Translations under genes and position numbers: made by a program
In this document: piece by piece, positions 24,759-35,797 of the stretch
Layout of the letters: each line of letters begins with the position of its first letter
How positions within the stretch are numbered: the stretch's first letter is position 1
Source: Loxodes magnus
Taxonomy: Eukaryota; Ciliophora; Karyorelictea; Loxodida; Loxodidae
Assembly (NCBI GenBank): GCA_946699065.1
Contig: CAMPDV010000119.1
Span: 434,001 to 498,000, forward strand
Direction: 5' to 3'
Length of the DNA: 64,000 nucleotides
Notes under the pieces: model-generated
The model's input: the letters and a program-made list of their open reading frames with translations, nothing else
What the model was told of the DNA's origin: nothing
Databases searched by the model: none

Positions 24759-25553
24759 ATGGAAACTAATCAATCAAATGAAATAACGAATGAACAAAGT
24801 TCTAGCAACACTCAAATAAGAGTATATACTTCTGGCTTTTTCGATCTATTCAGTCTAAAGCATGCAATTCATTTGGAAAAATGCAAAAAACAATTCGAGC
24901 ATACTTACTTAATTGTTGGCGTTTATGAATCTTAAGAGTATACCGTGCAAACTCATTAGTAAAGGATTAATATACTTAAGCATTGTAAGTGGGTCGATGA
25001 AGTTGTATATCCTGCTCCTCAAAACCCAGATTAATAATGGCTCTCATAACTTAAATTTGAAAAAATAGTTAACTTAAACGAGAGCTTTGCAGACTAAATT
25101 TATAAGAGTATCCTTAGAAACTATGATAGCATTTTAAAGAGAGAGTTTCTAAAAAGCTCTAGCGATATAAAGATAAAAACAGTTAAGAAAATGCAGTATA
25201 GACTAGAGCATTATTTAATAAATTTAAAGAGGCTAACCAATCTAAAGGGAACTAAAATTCACAAGTTAATTAAGAATAGAAACAAACTATAGGAACATGT
25301 TGATAATCTGGGAAATTGATCGGAAGAAAAAGTATTCAACCTATTGATATTTATAGACAAAGTAGTTAAAAAGATAAGTAATGGTGTAATTAACGCTTCT
25401 CAAAATGTGATTAAAATTCCGTAGTTAATTGCTATTCTTCCTTTTAAAGCAATTGCATCGATAGAAAATAAAATAAATAAAATGTTTCCAGAGCAGAGCA
25501 ATGGAAATGGTGAACATGATCAAGATGATCAAATATATGATGAATCAGATTGA
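24759..25553 (+). CDS. cytidylyltransferase-like protein (CCT family) with altered active site
   Basis: 264 residues from ATG 24759. Residues 20-84 follow the choline-phosphate cytidylyltransferase pattern: IRVYTSGFFDLFSLKHAIHLE, then TYLIVGV and QQRINILKHCKWVDEVVYPAP. The family signature GVFDLFHxGH is changed to GFFDLFSLKH, losing the first catalytic His and the Gly, while the last His is kept. After residue 100 the usual catalytic half is replaced by a Lys/Leu/Ile-rich helical region. This is therefore probably not an active enzyme; it may be a regulatory or lipid-sensing relative. One TGA codes Trp (GNWSEE). Two TGAs lie close together at the end (25551 and 25569), and I take the first as stop. 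Confidence 0.7.
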
Positions 25554-26753
25554 GAAGAGTATATAATATGATAACTAAATTTAAAAACCCTTTTTAAATT
25601 AATTAGCTTATAATTATCATTATCATTACTATTTACAACTTCTGTTCCCATAACTTCTTCACCAAAGTTCAGATTAAGTGTATGCAGTTTAAAATAGAAA
25701 TGTATTGTAAATTAATCTTAAAAGCCAAGTATTACTTAATCTTTCTTATATTTATATTCCTTTAATCATTAAAGTAGTTGATAAAACAACTAAAAGATAT
25801 TATCAAGCAAGTTTAACAATATGCCAATTATATATTTTATATATGTCGATTTCGTTCAAGTTATTATACAATTATTAAGTATTTTAATATATTAAATCTA
25901 TGTAATTTAACTTTAAATTTTAAAGGAAATTATCTTAAAGATTTATATATCATTATTTTAATAAAAAATAGAGCTTTATTAGATTTTTTAATTGTAATAA
26001 TAGATAGCTAAAAATATTTCTTACTTTAGCTTATCAATTTTATACTTTTAATTATGGCATCCTATTTTAAAATTATACTGAGAGTGCTAAACTTTATTTA
26101 CTTTGGTTTATTAATATAAAAACTTAGTTTAAAATAATTATTTTTACATAATATTTTAGATTGAATTAGCTATGAACCTTTATAATTAGAGTGCTAAATT
26201 CAGTTTTTTAAAGAAAGATAGTTAGATTTGAAATTTAATTAAGCATTCTTGCTCTTCTCTTTTAATTTGATAAGTAATGCATTAAATGGAAGGCATTACC
26301 TTATCTCTTATATCTTCTTTATCCTTTTAGCTTTAATATCTTCAAATAAAACTAAAGATTCATTGCATTTCATTATGTTTAAGTTTAGAAACTACTTTCT
26401 TGATGACTACCCAAGAAAGCCTAGTTTAATTATTAATGATAAATTGAAGAAATGTTTAGTCAGATTGCTATATAAAGGCCATATTTGACAGCTTCTATAT
26501 AGCAATTTTCTTGGTGAAGGCTTGATTACTAGCATGATCTCATTTCATAATCAGCTAAGTTTAAAATAAAAGAGATATTTGAAGATGCTTTAAGCATAGC
26601 AATGATAAATATTTAGATGAAAAGCTTGAAGAAGAATGTGTAAGAATGGTTATACTAAATTTATAGTAATAAGGACAGAAGATAAGATGATTATTAGTGA
26701 AAAGAAAAGAAAAAAGAATTTTGAAGTCAACTTAATTGAAGTAATTCTATGTC
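25554..26753. other. intergenic, about 1.2 kb
   Basis: Very AT-rich up to about 26240. From 26249 to about 26640 two overlapping frames on the plus strand can be read (one hydrophobic), but neither is convincing. Confidence 0.4.
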
Positions 26754-28667
26754 TCACTAAATTGTAACCTTGGCCTTGGCGCAGACTAAGTTGGAATCGT
26801 TTCCATTCTGAGCCTAAACTTCTAAAGTATAAGTTCCAGCGGGGACAATGCTTGGTACGTTTAAGGTTTGATGAATAGTGCAAGATCCAACTGGGCAGCT
26901 TGCTTATACATCAACAGTCTAAGAAGTAATTGGAATTCCGGCTACGTAAACGGTAGCTTTGAGTTTGGTTACTTCAAAGGCTGATTTAGTGGTTCCAGTT
27001 ACATCAAGAGTTATATCTTGTCCAATTGTTGGTGGGTATGGGGATACATCTACAAGGGTGACTTATCCTTAATCACCTCCACAGTCAGTGAAATCAATTG
27101 ATTGTTCGAATCTCTAATAAGCTTTGACTAATTTAATTGTTGCTTTTCCGCACATTTGGTTTGAACTCTTGCTGCTCTAGGATTTAACTTCAACATCGTA
27201 TGTGCCTGGTGGAACAATTGATGGAACATTCAAGTTAAGAGTAACTGAGCAAGCTCCAGTTGAGCAGGTGCTAGTCTACTAAATAGTTTGAGTTGAAATT
27301 GGTACTCCAGCGGTGTATACTGTGGCTGAGATTTTTTCAGTGGTGAAAGCTTATTTAGCATTTCCAGTAACTGAAATTGCTACATTTTTTCCAATAACTG
27401 GTGGATATGGGGATACATCAACTGAGGAAACAGTTCCGAATGCACCACCGCAGTCTTTAACAGGTACTGGTGATTCAACGGCTTTTACTAATTTAATTGT
27501 TGCTTTTCCGCACATTTGGTTTGAACTCTTGCTGCTCTAGGATTTAACTTCAACATCGTATGTGCCTGGTGGAACAATTGATGGAACATTCAAGTTAAGA
27601 GTAACTGAGCAAGCTCCAACTGAGCAGGTGCTAGTCTACTAAATAGTTTGAGTTGAAATTGGTACTCCAGCGGTGTATACTGTGGCTGAGATTTTTTCAG
27701 TGGTGAAAGCTTATTTAGCATTTCCAGTAACTGAAATTGCTACATTTTTTCCAATAACTGGTGGATATGGGGATACATCAACTGAGGAAACAGTTCCGAA
27801 TGCACCACCGCAGTCTTTAACAGGTACTGGTGATTCGATTTCCTTAACTAATTTAAGAGTTGCCTTTCCGCATACTAAGTTAGCATCTTTATCATTTTGA
27901 GCCTAAACTTGAACATCATAAGTACCAGCAGGGACAACAGTTGGAACAGAAAGACTTTATTTGATTGAGCAAGCACCAACAGTACAGCTTCCAGAAGAAG
28001 CAATTGTTTATGTGGATAGAGGTACTCCAGCAACATATACTGTTGCTTTTAGTTTAGTCAAAGTGAATGCCTTGGAGGCTGTTCCCTTAACGTTAATGGT
28101 AATTGTGGATCCAATCTTGGGTGGGTATGGTGAAACATCAACGGATGAAACAGTTGCACTTGAGCCTCCGCAGTCTTTTACTGGGACGCTATCCTCAAGT
28201 TCTGATTTTACTAACTATACTGTTGCTTTTCCACAAACTAAGTTGCTTGATTTGTCATTTCCAGCTTTAGCTTCAATCTAATAAGTTCCTGGAGGAATAA
28301 TGCTTGGTACATCAACTGATAATGAAACTTCGCATGTTCCAAGTGGGCAGCTCTAAGATACTGCAACAGTTTGAGATGAAATTGGAATTCCAGCTACGTA
28401 AGCGGTGGCAGTCAACTTGGTAATTTCGAATGCTGATTTTGTAGCTCCTACTACTCTAAGAGTTACAGGCTTTCCAATAGCAGGTGGGTTTGGTTCAACA
28501 TCAATAGTTGTAACAGTTCCTTATTCACCACCACAGTCACTAAAGTCTACGGGGGATTTAATTTCGTATTGCTATAAGACTTCTTCAATTTCGTCGTGGA
28601 GTTGTCTGAGTAAAGTCAAATCAGACATTGCCAAAGACAACAAAACTAAAACCAATAACTATTTCAT
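26754..28667 (-). CDS. secreted protein of five tandem ML (MD-2-related lipid-recognition) domains
   Basis: 637 residues, no intron, minus strand. An N-terminal signal peptide (MKQLLVLVLLSLAMS) precedes five repeats of about 120 residues. Each has DCGG near its start, a VDVSPYPPxIG strand, a GVPI segment, a CxxGxC pair, and the closing PPGTY / CGKATIKL motifs. This order matches NPC2/ML domains, which bind sterols or other lipids in secreted or lysosomal/phagosomal space. The DCGG codons lie near 28530, 28165, 27805, 27445 and 27075. Repeats three and four are nearly identical at DNA level, while the others are diverged. ML proteins usually have one domain, so five in a row is unusual. A role in food-vacuole lipid handling would fit a phagotrophic ciliate, but that is inference. 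Confidence 0.85.
27121..27840. repeat. two near-identical 360-bp tandem repeats inside the ML gene
   Basis: 27121-27480 and 27481-27840 differ at only about seven bases by eye, four of them at the very end. The unit length (360 bp, 120 codons) equals one ML domain, so this is a recent in-frame domain duplication or conversion. Confidence 0.9.
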
Positions 28668-31299
28668 TTTATTAATCTAGGTATAGATCGCCTTATAAAG
28701 GGTAAATTAAACGAAATTAAACGCTTAAATGTAAGTCACACGAATTAAAACGATTTAAACATCAGTATTTTAAGTTTTATACGAAATACTATTAATTTCA
28801 GCCATTTAATTAATATTTACACATTTGTAATCATTTTATTTTACATTTTATAATCTGAACTTTTCTAGTTTCTCCTTCCATTCCTCAGACCATCTTCCTC
28901 ATTTATGATGAATCATTCCTACCTATTATTTTTATAGGATTTGTTTCATGTTTTTAGATAGGTTGTTTAAAGCTTGCTTTGATAACGAGTGAAGTATAGA
29001 TTAGTAATAGTTAAAAGCAAGTGAGAAGAAAGAGTTTATGATAAAGTATAATTTTCAATTTGTAGCAAACTAATTACTTATTAAAACTTATCATACATTC
29101 TTTTAACAAAACTTCCTATATAATCCATCAGTATCTTGCTGGTTGAATCACATATTTATATCTTCGAAAGGGGAAAGCTAAACTAAGGAATGTAAGAGTG
29201 AAGTTTTATGAATGTGATGATACAAGCAGAGATACTAAAATATTTAAAGACACTATTAATAGTTTTAATGATCAATTAAAATCATATCAAAAATCCTTCT
29301 TCTTATACTTAATAGTTTTATACTTTACTTTTGATAATCCACTTCTGCTAACTTCTTTGGATTATTCCATTTTTCTGAACTTTCTCACGCTATCCACCAG
29401 CATTTCGTTTTAATTTAGATAAAATGAAAATTGTAGTTAGCCAATTTCAAAAATATTACTTTTTATTTATCTATAAAATGGAAAAAATTGTTAAAGGCAC
29501 CTCACTTGAAGACAAGTAGCAAAATTCTCTCTGAAGTAGATTTTAACAATTATTCATATACTAAATTCTAGTCCTAAATGATTGTCCCCAATTTTAAACC
29601 TAAATTTAGTAGTTCTTAACACTTTACATTTTCTTTTTATGCTAAGTATATAAGAAAATACACAAATTAAAAATATCAATTTATTTTAGAAATTTTTCCT
29701 TATTTTCTGCATTGCTAGCATCATAATTTAGGAATCTTTAGGTTAATTAGATACATCCATACTCAATACTTACTAAAAAGTCAGAACTTTCACTACATTT
29801 TTTTTGAATTAGAGTTAAAAATAAGATTTATTCTACGTTTGGCATAAAGCTGAATATTTAATCTTTGTCCTGCAAGATAAATATTGTAAACATATTTTAA
29901 ATAATCAGATTTATAAAATATCCCTAAATAACTTTATCATTTATATAATAAATAACCTTTATTGAGATTTTTAATCAAAATGACTTTTATTATATTTATT
30001 AAAATTTAATTATATTTTGAAAGTCAGAGATTATATAGAAGACTCCACTGAATGCAAAAATATATATCTGCAATTTATCGTTTTCTATTATGTAAATTAT
30101 ATAAGGATAGTTTAGTTGAGGCAAAAACTAAAATTTTCTTACTATATTAAGCCTTATTTTCTAACTAGACATTCTCAGTTTAATATAAAGTTACTATTTT
30201 CAATTATTAGTTATCTAGTGCTTCTTTTCATAGCTATGAAAATCTTTGTTGCTTTTTTATTTGTTTTTCGCTTATAAACTTTGCTTTCTCTTCCTTATCA
30301 ATTATCAAAAAATACTTTCCAATTATTTCGTGAGATTCTATAGGAGGAAAGATAAGTTAACTAAGTTAATTTAAGTATAAATAATATCTCTAAACTTAGA
30401 AACGAGAGATAAAGGATCAACTTGATAGATTTAGCCATCTTTCATATAGTCTCATATAATTGATATTTAATTAAGCGCTTTTTATCTCTAAGCATATTAT
30501 GTTTATTGTTCCTTTTTCAATTGTTAAAATATTGTTTATTTTATTAAACTTTTAATGTATTGAAAATACTAAAAGCTTCTCCTTACTAATTTCACTTTTC
30601 TTAGTACTTTATTGAATACTGTCATTTCATATTTATGTTGATTATTTTATTTTTCATTATTCTTATATTAATAAGGATTAATTAGCATTCACTTTTTGAA
30701 TAGGATCTTACAGAATAGATGTTAGATATTTGCTAAATATTGTAATTCTTTTAAATTTAAATTCAAAAGAATAAATTAGAGTTTACTATATTTAATATCT
30801 AATCTTCCATCTAATTTTATAACTAATCTAGTCTTCTATTTTCTTTCCTTTTCAATTGCATTTTTATTGTTTAAGTCAGTAATATTATTATTTTTTTACT
30901 TTTCATCTGTGCATTTAATTATGTTTCTTGAAAATCATCTCCAAACATAAAGATCATGCAATCTAATTTTTCTTACATTGCTCTTAAATTTTTATTTGTC
31001 TTCTATTTAATGTTTTTTACATCTCATTCATTTTCCAGTTCAAAATAGAGGAAATCTCTTCTGATACTTTCAATCATTAAATATTTAAAGTCTTTTAATC
31101 ATTTTTCTCATTTTGAATTATGATTATTAGTAGTACAATTAACTTCATGAAATACACAATTTTAGTCACAGATTAAAAGCTAAACCTTCTTAGCAAAGGA
31201 CTAAATTTATCTAAACAGCGCTATCTAATTAAAATTTTTAATTAATTATTATAAGTTAAAGCTAAGGCTTAAAGAACTCTAGCGCATTCAAGAAATAAT
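28668..31299. other. gene-poor spacer, about 2.6 kb
   Basis: Very AT-rich. A Trp/Glu-rich minus-strand stretch near 28949-28870 (HHKWGRWSEEWKEKLEK) and a plus-strand stretch at 29198-29413 read as possible peptides, but neither has both an ATG and a convincing end. Confidence 0.4.
30880..31148 (-). CDS. possible small coiled-coil reading frame
   Basis: Minus-strand frame from ATG 31148 with a short hydrophobic start, then a helical stretch (LKVSEEISSILNWKMNEMQKTL). No clear stop. Local base composition is a little less AT-rich than around it. It could be a decayed gene; no family was recognised. Confidence 0.2.
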
Positions 31300-31835
31300 A
31301 TGCTTAAAGCTGATGATTTATAAACTAAAAAAGCAGCTATTGGCTAATAAGAGAAACCATAAATTCCCTAATAAAGCTACTTTCATGGTTTTTAAACTTG
31401 GTAATAAGGATTATTATAAACAAATGCTCCCGAAGTGAATAAAGAATCTTCAAAGTTTAATTAAAGTGGGACTTTTAAATTAAAGTTTCTATTATTAGTT
31501 TATTAATAGAAGAGATAATGGAGGATAAATCGGTAGATATGTAGATCTAGCATATGCTAAATGTGAATGAAAGATTGATTCAAGATTTAAAGTTAAATTG
31601 CTAATAAAAAGATTCTTAGAAATGTATTAAATTCGAATAAACGGCACAAAAGTATGAAAAGGAATAGAAGCCATATGCTCAAAAAATAGTATCTTGCTGA
31701 AATGTAATTGGAAGATACAATGACCATGAAAAAGAAAAATAATAGCTGGAAAAATGTTTGAATACTGAGTCACCAAAATGGTTAATCTTTTTAAAGAAGT
31801 ATAATCAAAATTTTAAAGAAATAGGAGAAATGTGA
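31300..31835 (+). CDS. Gln-rich protein with C-terminal Cys/helical region (two exons), family unknown
   Basis: ATG 31300 opens a Lys/Gln-rich N-terminus (KKAAIGQQEKPQIPQQ, FHGFQTWQQG). The last 105 residues form an acidic-basic helical region with four Cys (LNCQQKDSQKC, VSCWN, LEKC) ending at TGA 31833. The two parts join only if a short intron is removed. Either 31485-31498 (14 nt) or 31466-31485 (20 nt, starting GTGGG) restores frame, giving 173 or 171 residues. The Cys spacing hints at a CHCH-like fold but does not fit the CX9C rule. An ATG at 31518 would give a simpler single-exon protein of 105 residues. No function is assigned. Confidence 0.5.
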
Positions 31836-32734
31836 ACATCCCATATATATTTATTTAAGTTTTTATTTATTAGGTAGAGATATATATATCCTGCTCCTTC
31901 TAAAACTACATAATCTATCAAATAATTTAACTCAAAAGCAACTCAGATATTATGATAGGTGCTTAATTAGAAAACACTATATTATATTTGATTATATTGC
32001 CAACATTATTTTTCTAAACTTAATCTTTTAGTATTTTTCATTTTTCAATTTAATCAAATAAATTAACTTACTTTTTCTTGGCTAGCTCATTATAGACCCA
32101 TTGAGCGTAAATTTAAATTCAAAAATTCAAATTTAGCATAATTTATTAACCTTATAAAAATTAACTTCCCCTTTGTCAATAATTAAATCCAAACTTGAGC
32201 ACAGACAGTTACAATGCTATAAGCGATGATATATAGTAATAACTCATTACAATACTATATTTCTATTATTTAATCTAAATAGCTTTCATTAAATAAAGCA
32301 TAGAGCAGTCTCTTTCTAATACTAGTAAATTATAAGCAGAATGTATTTATAGAAAGTAAATCACATATAATTGAAATTTTTCTTTTCTATTAACTTTTTT
32401 ACATTCCTAGTATTTCTTTCCAACTAAAAGCTAGCATTTAACTATATAGTAGGTCTATATTGTATATAATAGAAGTTTAAGCAAAAATTACTTATAAAAT
32501 ATTAAGGATATACTTAAGCTAGCTTTAGAGATTTAATATAGCTATTAAATTTACTCAATAGGCTTTAACTTGCCAAAGAATTAAAAGAAAAAATGGCTCT
32601 TTAAAGAAGAAATTTTACAAAACTTAAGGTTCTTTACATGTTAATAGCCTTCAATTATCTTACTTATTATGAAGTAAGTTAATTTATAGTAGACTTATAT
32701 AAAGCTTATATTAAGTGAAGAGGAGAAGAAAGAT
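31836..32734. other. intergenic, about 0.9 kb
   Basis: AT-rich with no recognised feature. Confidence 0.5.
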
Positions 32735-33830
32735 ATGTAGTTCTGATATTTTGATATCAATAATTTTGAAGCTTAAGAAAGTGCCAGAAAATGTGCTTAG
32801 ATATCTTTTGGAATTCTAACTTTTTTCACTTTTCTATTTCTGCTTTCTTCAATGTTTGTTATTATTTCCAAACCAGATGAAATTCCAAATACGGAGGTAA
32901 TATTTTAAATGAATTTAGGAGTGAAAAATATAGCTAGATGATGGAAAAGAAAGGAGCACAGTTGAATAATAGACTAAGACACAGAATATATAAGATAATA
33001 ATAAGCAAGAAGATAAAAATAAAATCCCTTCTAATTACTAAGAAATTAATAAATCTAAGTTTCAAGAAACTAAATCAAAAATCTTTTTCTATGAAAATAA
33101 GTTCAATAGCTAAAATTTAAGAGTGTGTCTACACTGTAAAAAAATAAAACCTGATAGAACTCATCACTGCAAAAAATGTGATAGATGTACTTTAAAAATG
33201 CAATTTCACTGTCCTTGGTTTAACACTTGTATCGGGTTTTACAATTATAAGTTCTTAATCCTTAGTTTTTGCTACTTATTTTTATAGTGTGCAACGATTT
33301 TATTAACATATTGGAGAAATATATGGGTTTGGCTTTATTGTTCTAAAGGTTCAATAATTTTTTCTATTTTTATGTTCGCTTACTAATTAGTTGCTTTGAT
33401 AATGCTCTTTTTCGCTTTCAAGTATATTAAATTCCATTGACGTCTAATTAAAAGAGGTATAACAGTAATAGAATTTTTAGAGAAGGGATATAGGATTGAT
33501 AAGTCTAAGATAGTAGGTTTCTAATACAGTCTCCCTATTTAATTTCATAAAAGTAGTCAATTAGAGAAATATTCGGTTCTCATTTTTTCCTCTGGTTTTT
33601 GCCACTTTGTAATGTTTTATTTCAGAAACCACCTAAGGTAATGGAATTTTCTTTGAACTAAATTAAAGCGAGGTATAGAAACTTTCTCAAGAATAGCTAT
33701 AAGTCTATTCAGAAAATTTGAATAATATGAAAGGAAATAAAACTAAAATTAATTGAAACTGCTACTCTTTACATTTCTTAAGTATTTAAAATATAAAGCA
33801 AGAAGTTTATCTATTTATTAAAGCTACTGA
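32735..33830 (+). CDS. DHHC-type palmitoyltransferase relative with QFHC motif (two exons)
   Basis: Exons 32735-32896 and 32919-33830 give 357 residues. The zinc-binding Cys-rich domain at about 123-163 is clear: CLHCKKIKPDRTHHCKKCDRC, then FHCPW and NTCIGFYNYKF. The DHHC tetrapeptide is QFHC (residues 149-152). The acylated Cys and the second His remain, but Asp is Gln and the first His is Phe. Membrane spans lie near 23-46, 163-185, 195-222 and weakly beyond. The cytosolic part between spans one and two is Gln/Lys-rich. DHHC enzymes move palmitate to protein Cys at Golgi or plasma membrane. This one may be weak, atypical or inactive. TGA is read as Trp four times. Its stop codon sits at the edge of the duplicated segment. 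Confidence 0.82.
32897..32918 (+). other. 22-nt intron
   Basis: GTAATA...ATTTAG in the DHHC-like gene. It joins PNTE to EWKIQLDD and reaches the conserved Cys-rich domain in frame. Confidence 0.82.
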
Positions 33831-34315
33831 TCATATTATCATTATAAGCTATTTCATCTTTGCTTTTACATAATATCTCAATTATATAAGACCTCGATGA
33901 TATGTTTAAGAATCAAAATTGATAAATATATTTATACATATCAGTATAAATGTTTTCAGTTAAAGTCTGAAGTGTTTGATATTAGAAAGCAATTGCTTTT
34001 TTCTTTAATCTTAGAAAACTTTCAGTTAAAAATAATGACTTCTTTTTATATTAACTTAGATAGTAAAACTACAAAATTATATATTGCTATCACAATCATA
34101 TATTCCTCTAGTCATTTACTCATTAAGAATAATTTCTATTCTATATAGCTTTAATTAATTTAGTTAAAGCTTTGCTATTATAATTAAGAGTAAAATGATT
34201 AATAATTTGCATAATGTATTAGTTTAGCTATAAGCATTGATGTTATTATTCTCTAATGTACTAAAATCTTAAATAATTACAGTTTAAGCATATAATAAAA
34301 TAATCTATTCTAAGT

Positions 34316-34996
34316 TCAAATTTTTGCTATTGCTCTCTCTACAATATTAAAGGTAATATCTTCAATTACTGTGTTTCCTTGAGTTAACTTGCATTATAAA
34401 GCATCTCCTATTTTAATAATTGTACTTCCTTTAGGTGTTCCAGTTAATATCATATCTCCTTTGAATAGAGAGATATTCTAGTCTGTTATAAACTTGACTA
34501 ACTAGGGAATGTTAAAGTACATTTCTGATGTATTTCCTTTTTATACAACTTTACCATTTATTTAGAGTTCAAGAGTTAAGTTATGAGGATCTAGTATTTT
34601 ATCTACAGGTATAAACTTCCCAGTTGGCAAGAAATTATCTTATCCTTTTCCAAATAGCCAAGGAATTTTATCTTTTTGCTATTTTTACTACCATTCAGAG
34701 TCAGTGAGATCTAAAATTAAGCAATATCCAGCAATTCAGTCTTACCAATTATTAGCACTATTTTCATCTATACTTTTACTTTAAATATCCCTTCCTAAAA
34801 TAATCGCTAATTCAATTTCATGTATAATCTTTTACTAAGGCCAAATAGAAACTGCTTAAGAGCTAGTTATACTACTATTTGCCTTTAAAAATAAAATAGG
34901 ATAAGGAGGGGATTAAGGCCATTTGGGAGAAGGATAATTAGCTGCTACTCCAAGGATTTTTGGAGAGTTCTAAAATAACTAATTATAAAGCTGCAT
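34316..34996 (-). CDS. fumarylacetoacetate hydrolase domain protein, FAHD1-like
   Basis: 226 residues, no intron, minus strand. FAHD1-type enzymes are small mitochondrial or cytosolic acylpyruvate hydrolases or oxaloacetate decarboxylases. Metal ligands are visible: HEIELAIILGRD supplies the two Glu, and the Asp lies in LILDLTDSEW. Further family marks are PWLFGKG, FIPVDKILDPHNLTLELQINGKVVQKGNTSEM and GDMILTGTPKG. Trp in QDWIAGY is coded by TGA, at a family-consistent position. The N-terminal loop, usually NYADHxxE and bearing a catalytic His/Glu, reads NYPSPKW here and is shorter, so activity may be altered. Length is normal for FAHD1. A truncated, nearly identical copy lies at 48809-49410. 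Confidence 0.88.
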
Positions 34997-35797
34997 TGTT
35001 TTATTAAATCTAATTAAATTGCTGTTTTATTATAGAATCTATATCTATTTATCTTAAGCACTTTATACTGTGCTTTAATGATAATTTGATTACTACACGT
35101 AAACAAGTAAAGAATCTCTTATTTTAATTTGGAATAATAAGTTTTATAACACATTTACTTTACTCTTTAATCCTTTTTCAAATAATTATATTTTTATATA
35201 TTAGAAATAAATTTCATTATTTATGTCTTTTGAACTTCCTGATAATTATATATGATCAACTTCGTATAGTTAATATTTGCCTAATTGTTTCCATCAGTCA
35301 ATTTAAAGAATTCATTTACTTCTTTAATCTATTTGCATAAACTTCAGCATAGTCTTTTACTAGCTTCATTCATCATAACCAAACTATTTTTACTTAAATT
35401 ATGCTTTTAAACTCTTAATTGCCTATAAAGCATTTAAGATTATCAACTTAAGTTACGATACTAGCACTTCTTAGCCTATAATAATTAAAATATATTAAAG
35501 TTATCTCACTAAGTTATAACAACCATCCATTTAAGCTTATTATTATTGCTTATTCTTATCTAAAGTTAATAGTATTAGATATTAAGCATTTCCTTTAATG
35601 TTTCTACTTTGTTATCCTTTCTTATAGCAAACTCATAACTTATTCTTTTAACCAAGGATTTTTATATTGCCTTTTAATATCTCATCCTTTCACTCTTTTA
35701 TAGAAAAGAGTTTTGAAGGTATTTAGTGTATCTATTTGCTTTAAAGAATTGTATTTATAAGTTATATATTAAGATAGTTTTAAATAGTATTAGATAT
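34997..35797. other. spacer between divergent genes, about 0.8 kb
   Basis: AT-rich. The part from about 35640 has a diverged counterpart at about 49510, while 34921-35640 has none in unit 2. Confidence 0.5.

Noticed and set aside
26249-26640. Hydrophobic plus-strand open frame and a second overlapping frame starting MEGITLSLISS.
   Set aside because: Both read equally well, neither has a motif, and with only TGA as stop such lengths are expected by chance in this composition.
27313-28680. Several plus-strand open stretches of 75-106 codons, partly identical to each other.
   Set aside because: They are antisense shadows of the ML-domain gene on the minus strand, and their repetition simply mirrors the 360-bp repeats.
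29198-29413. 71-codon plus-strand open stretch.
   Set aside because: It starts at GTG, not ATG. No upstream ATG is in frame and the second half is low-complexity hydrophobic.
33897-34148. 83-codon plus-strand open stretch and its copy near 48370.
   Set aside because: Located in the 3' flank of the FAHD-like gene. The translation is Ile/Tyr/Lys-rich without motif, and the unit 2 copy is interrupted by indels that are not multiples of three.
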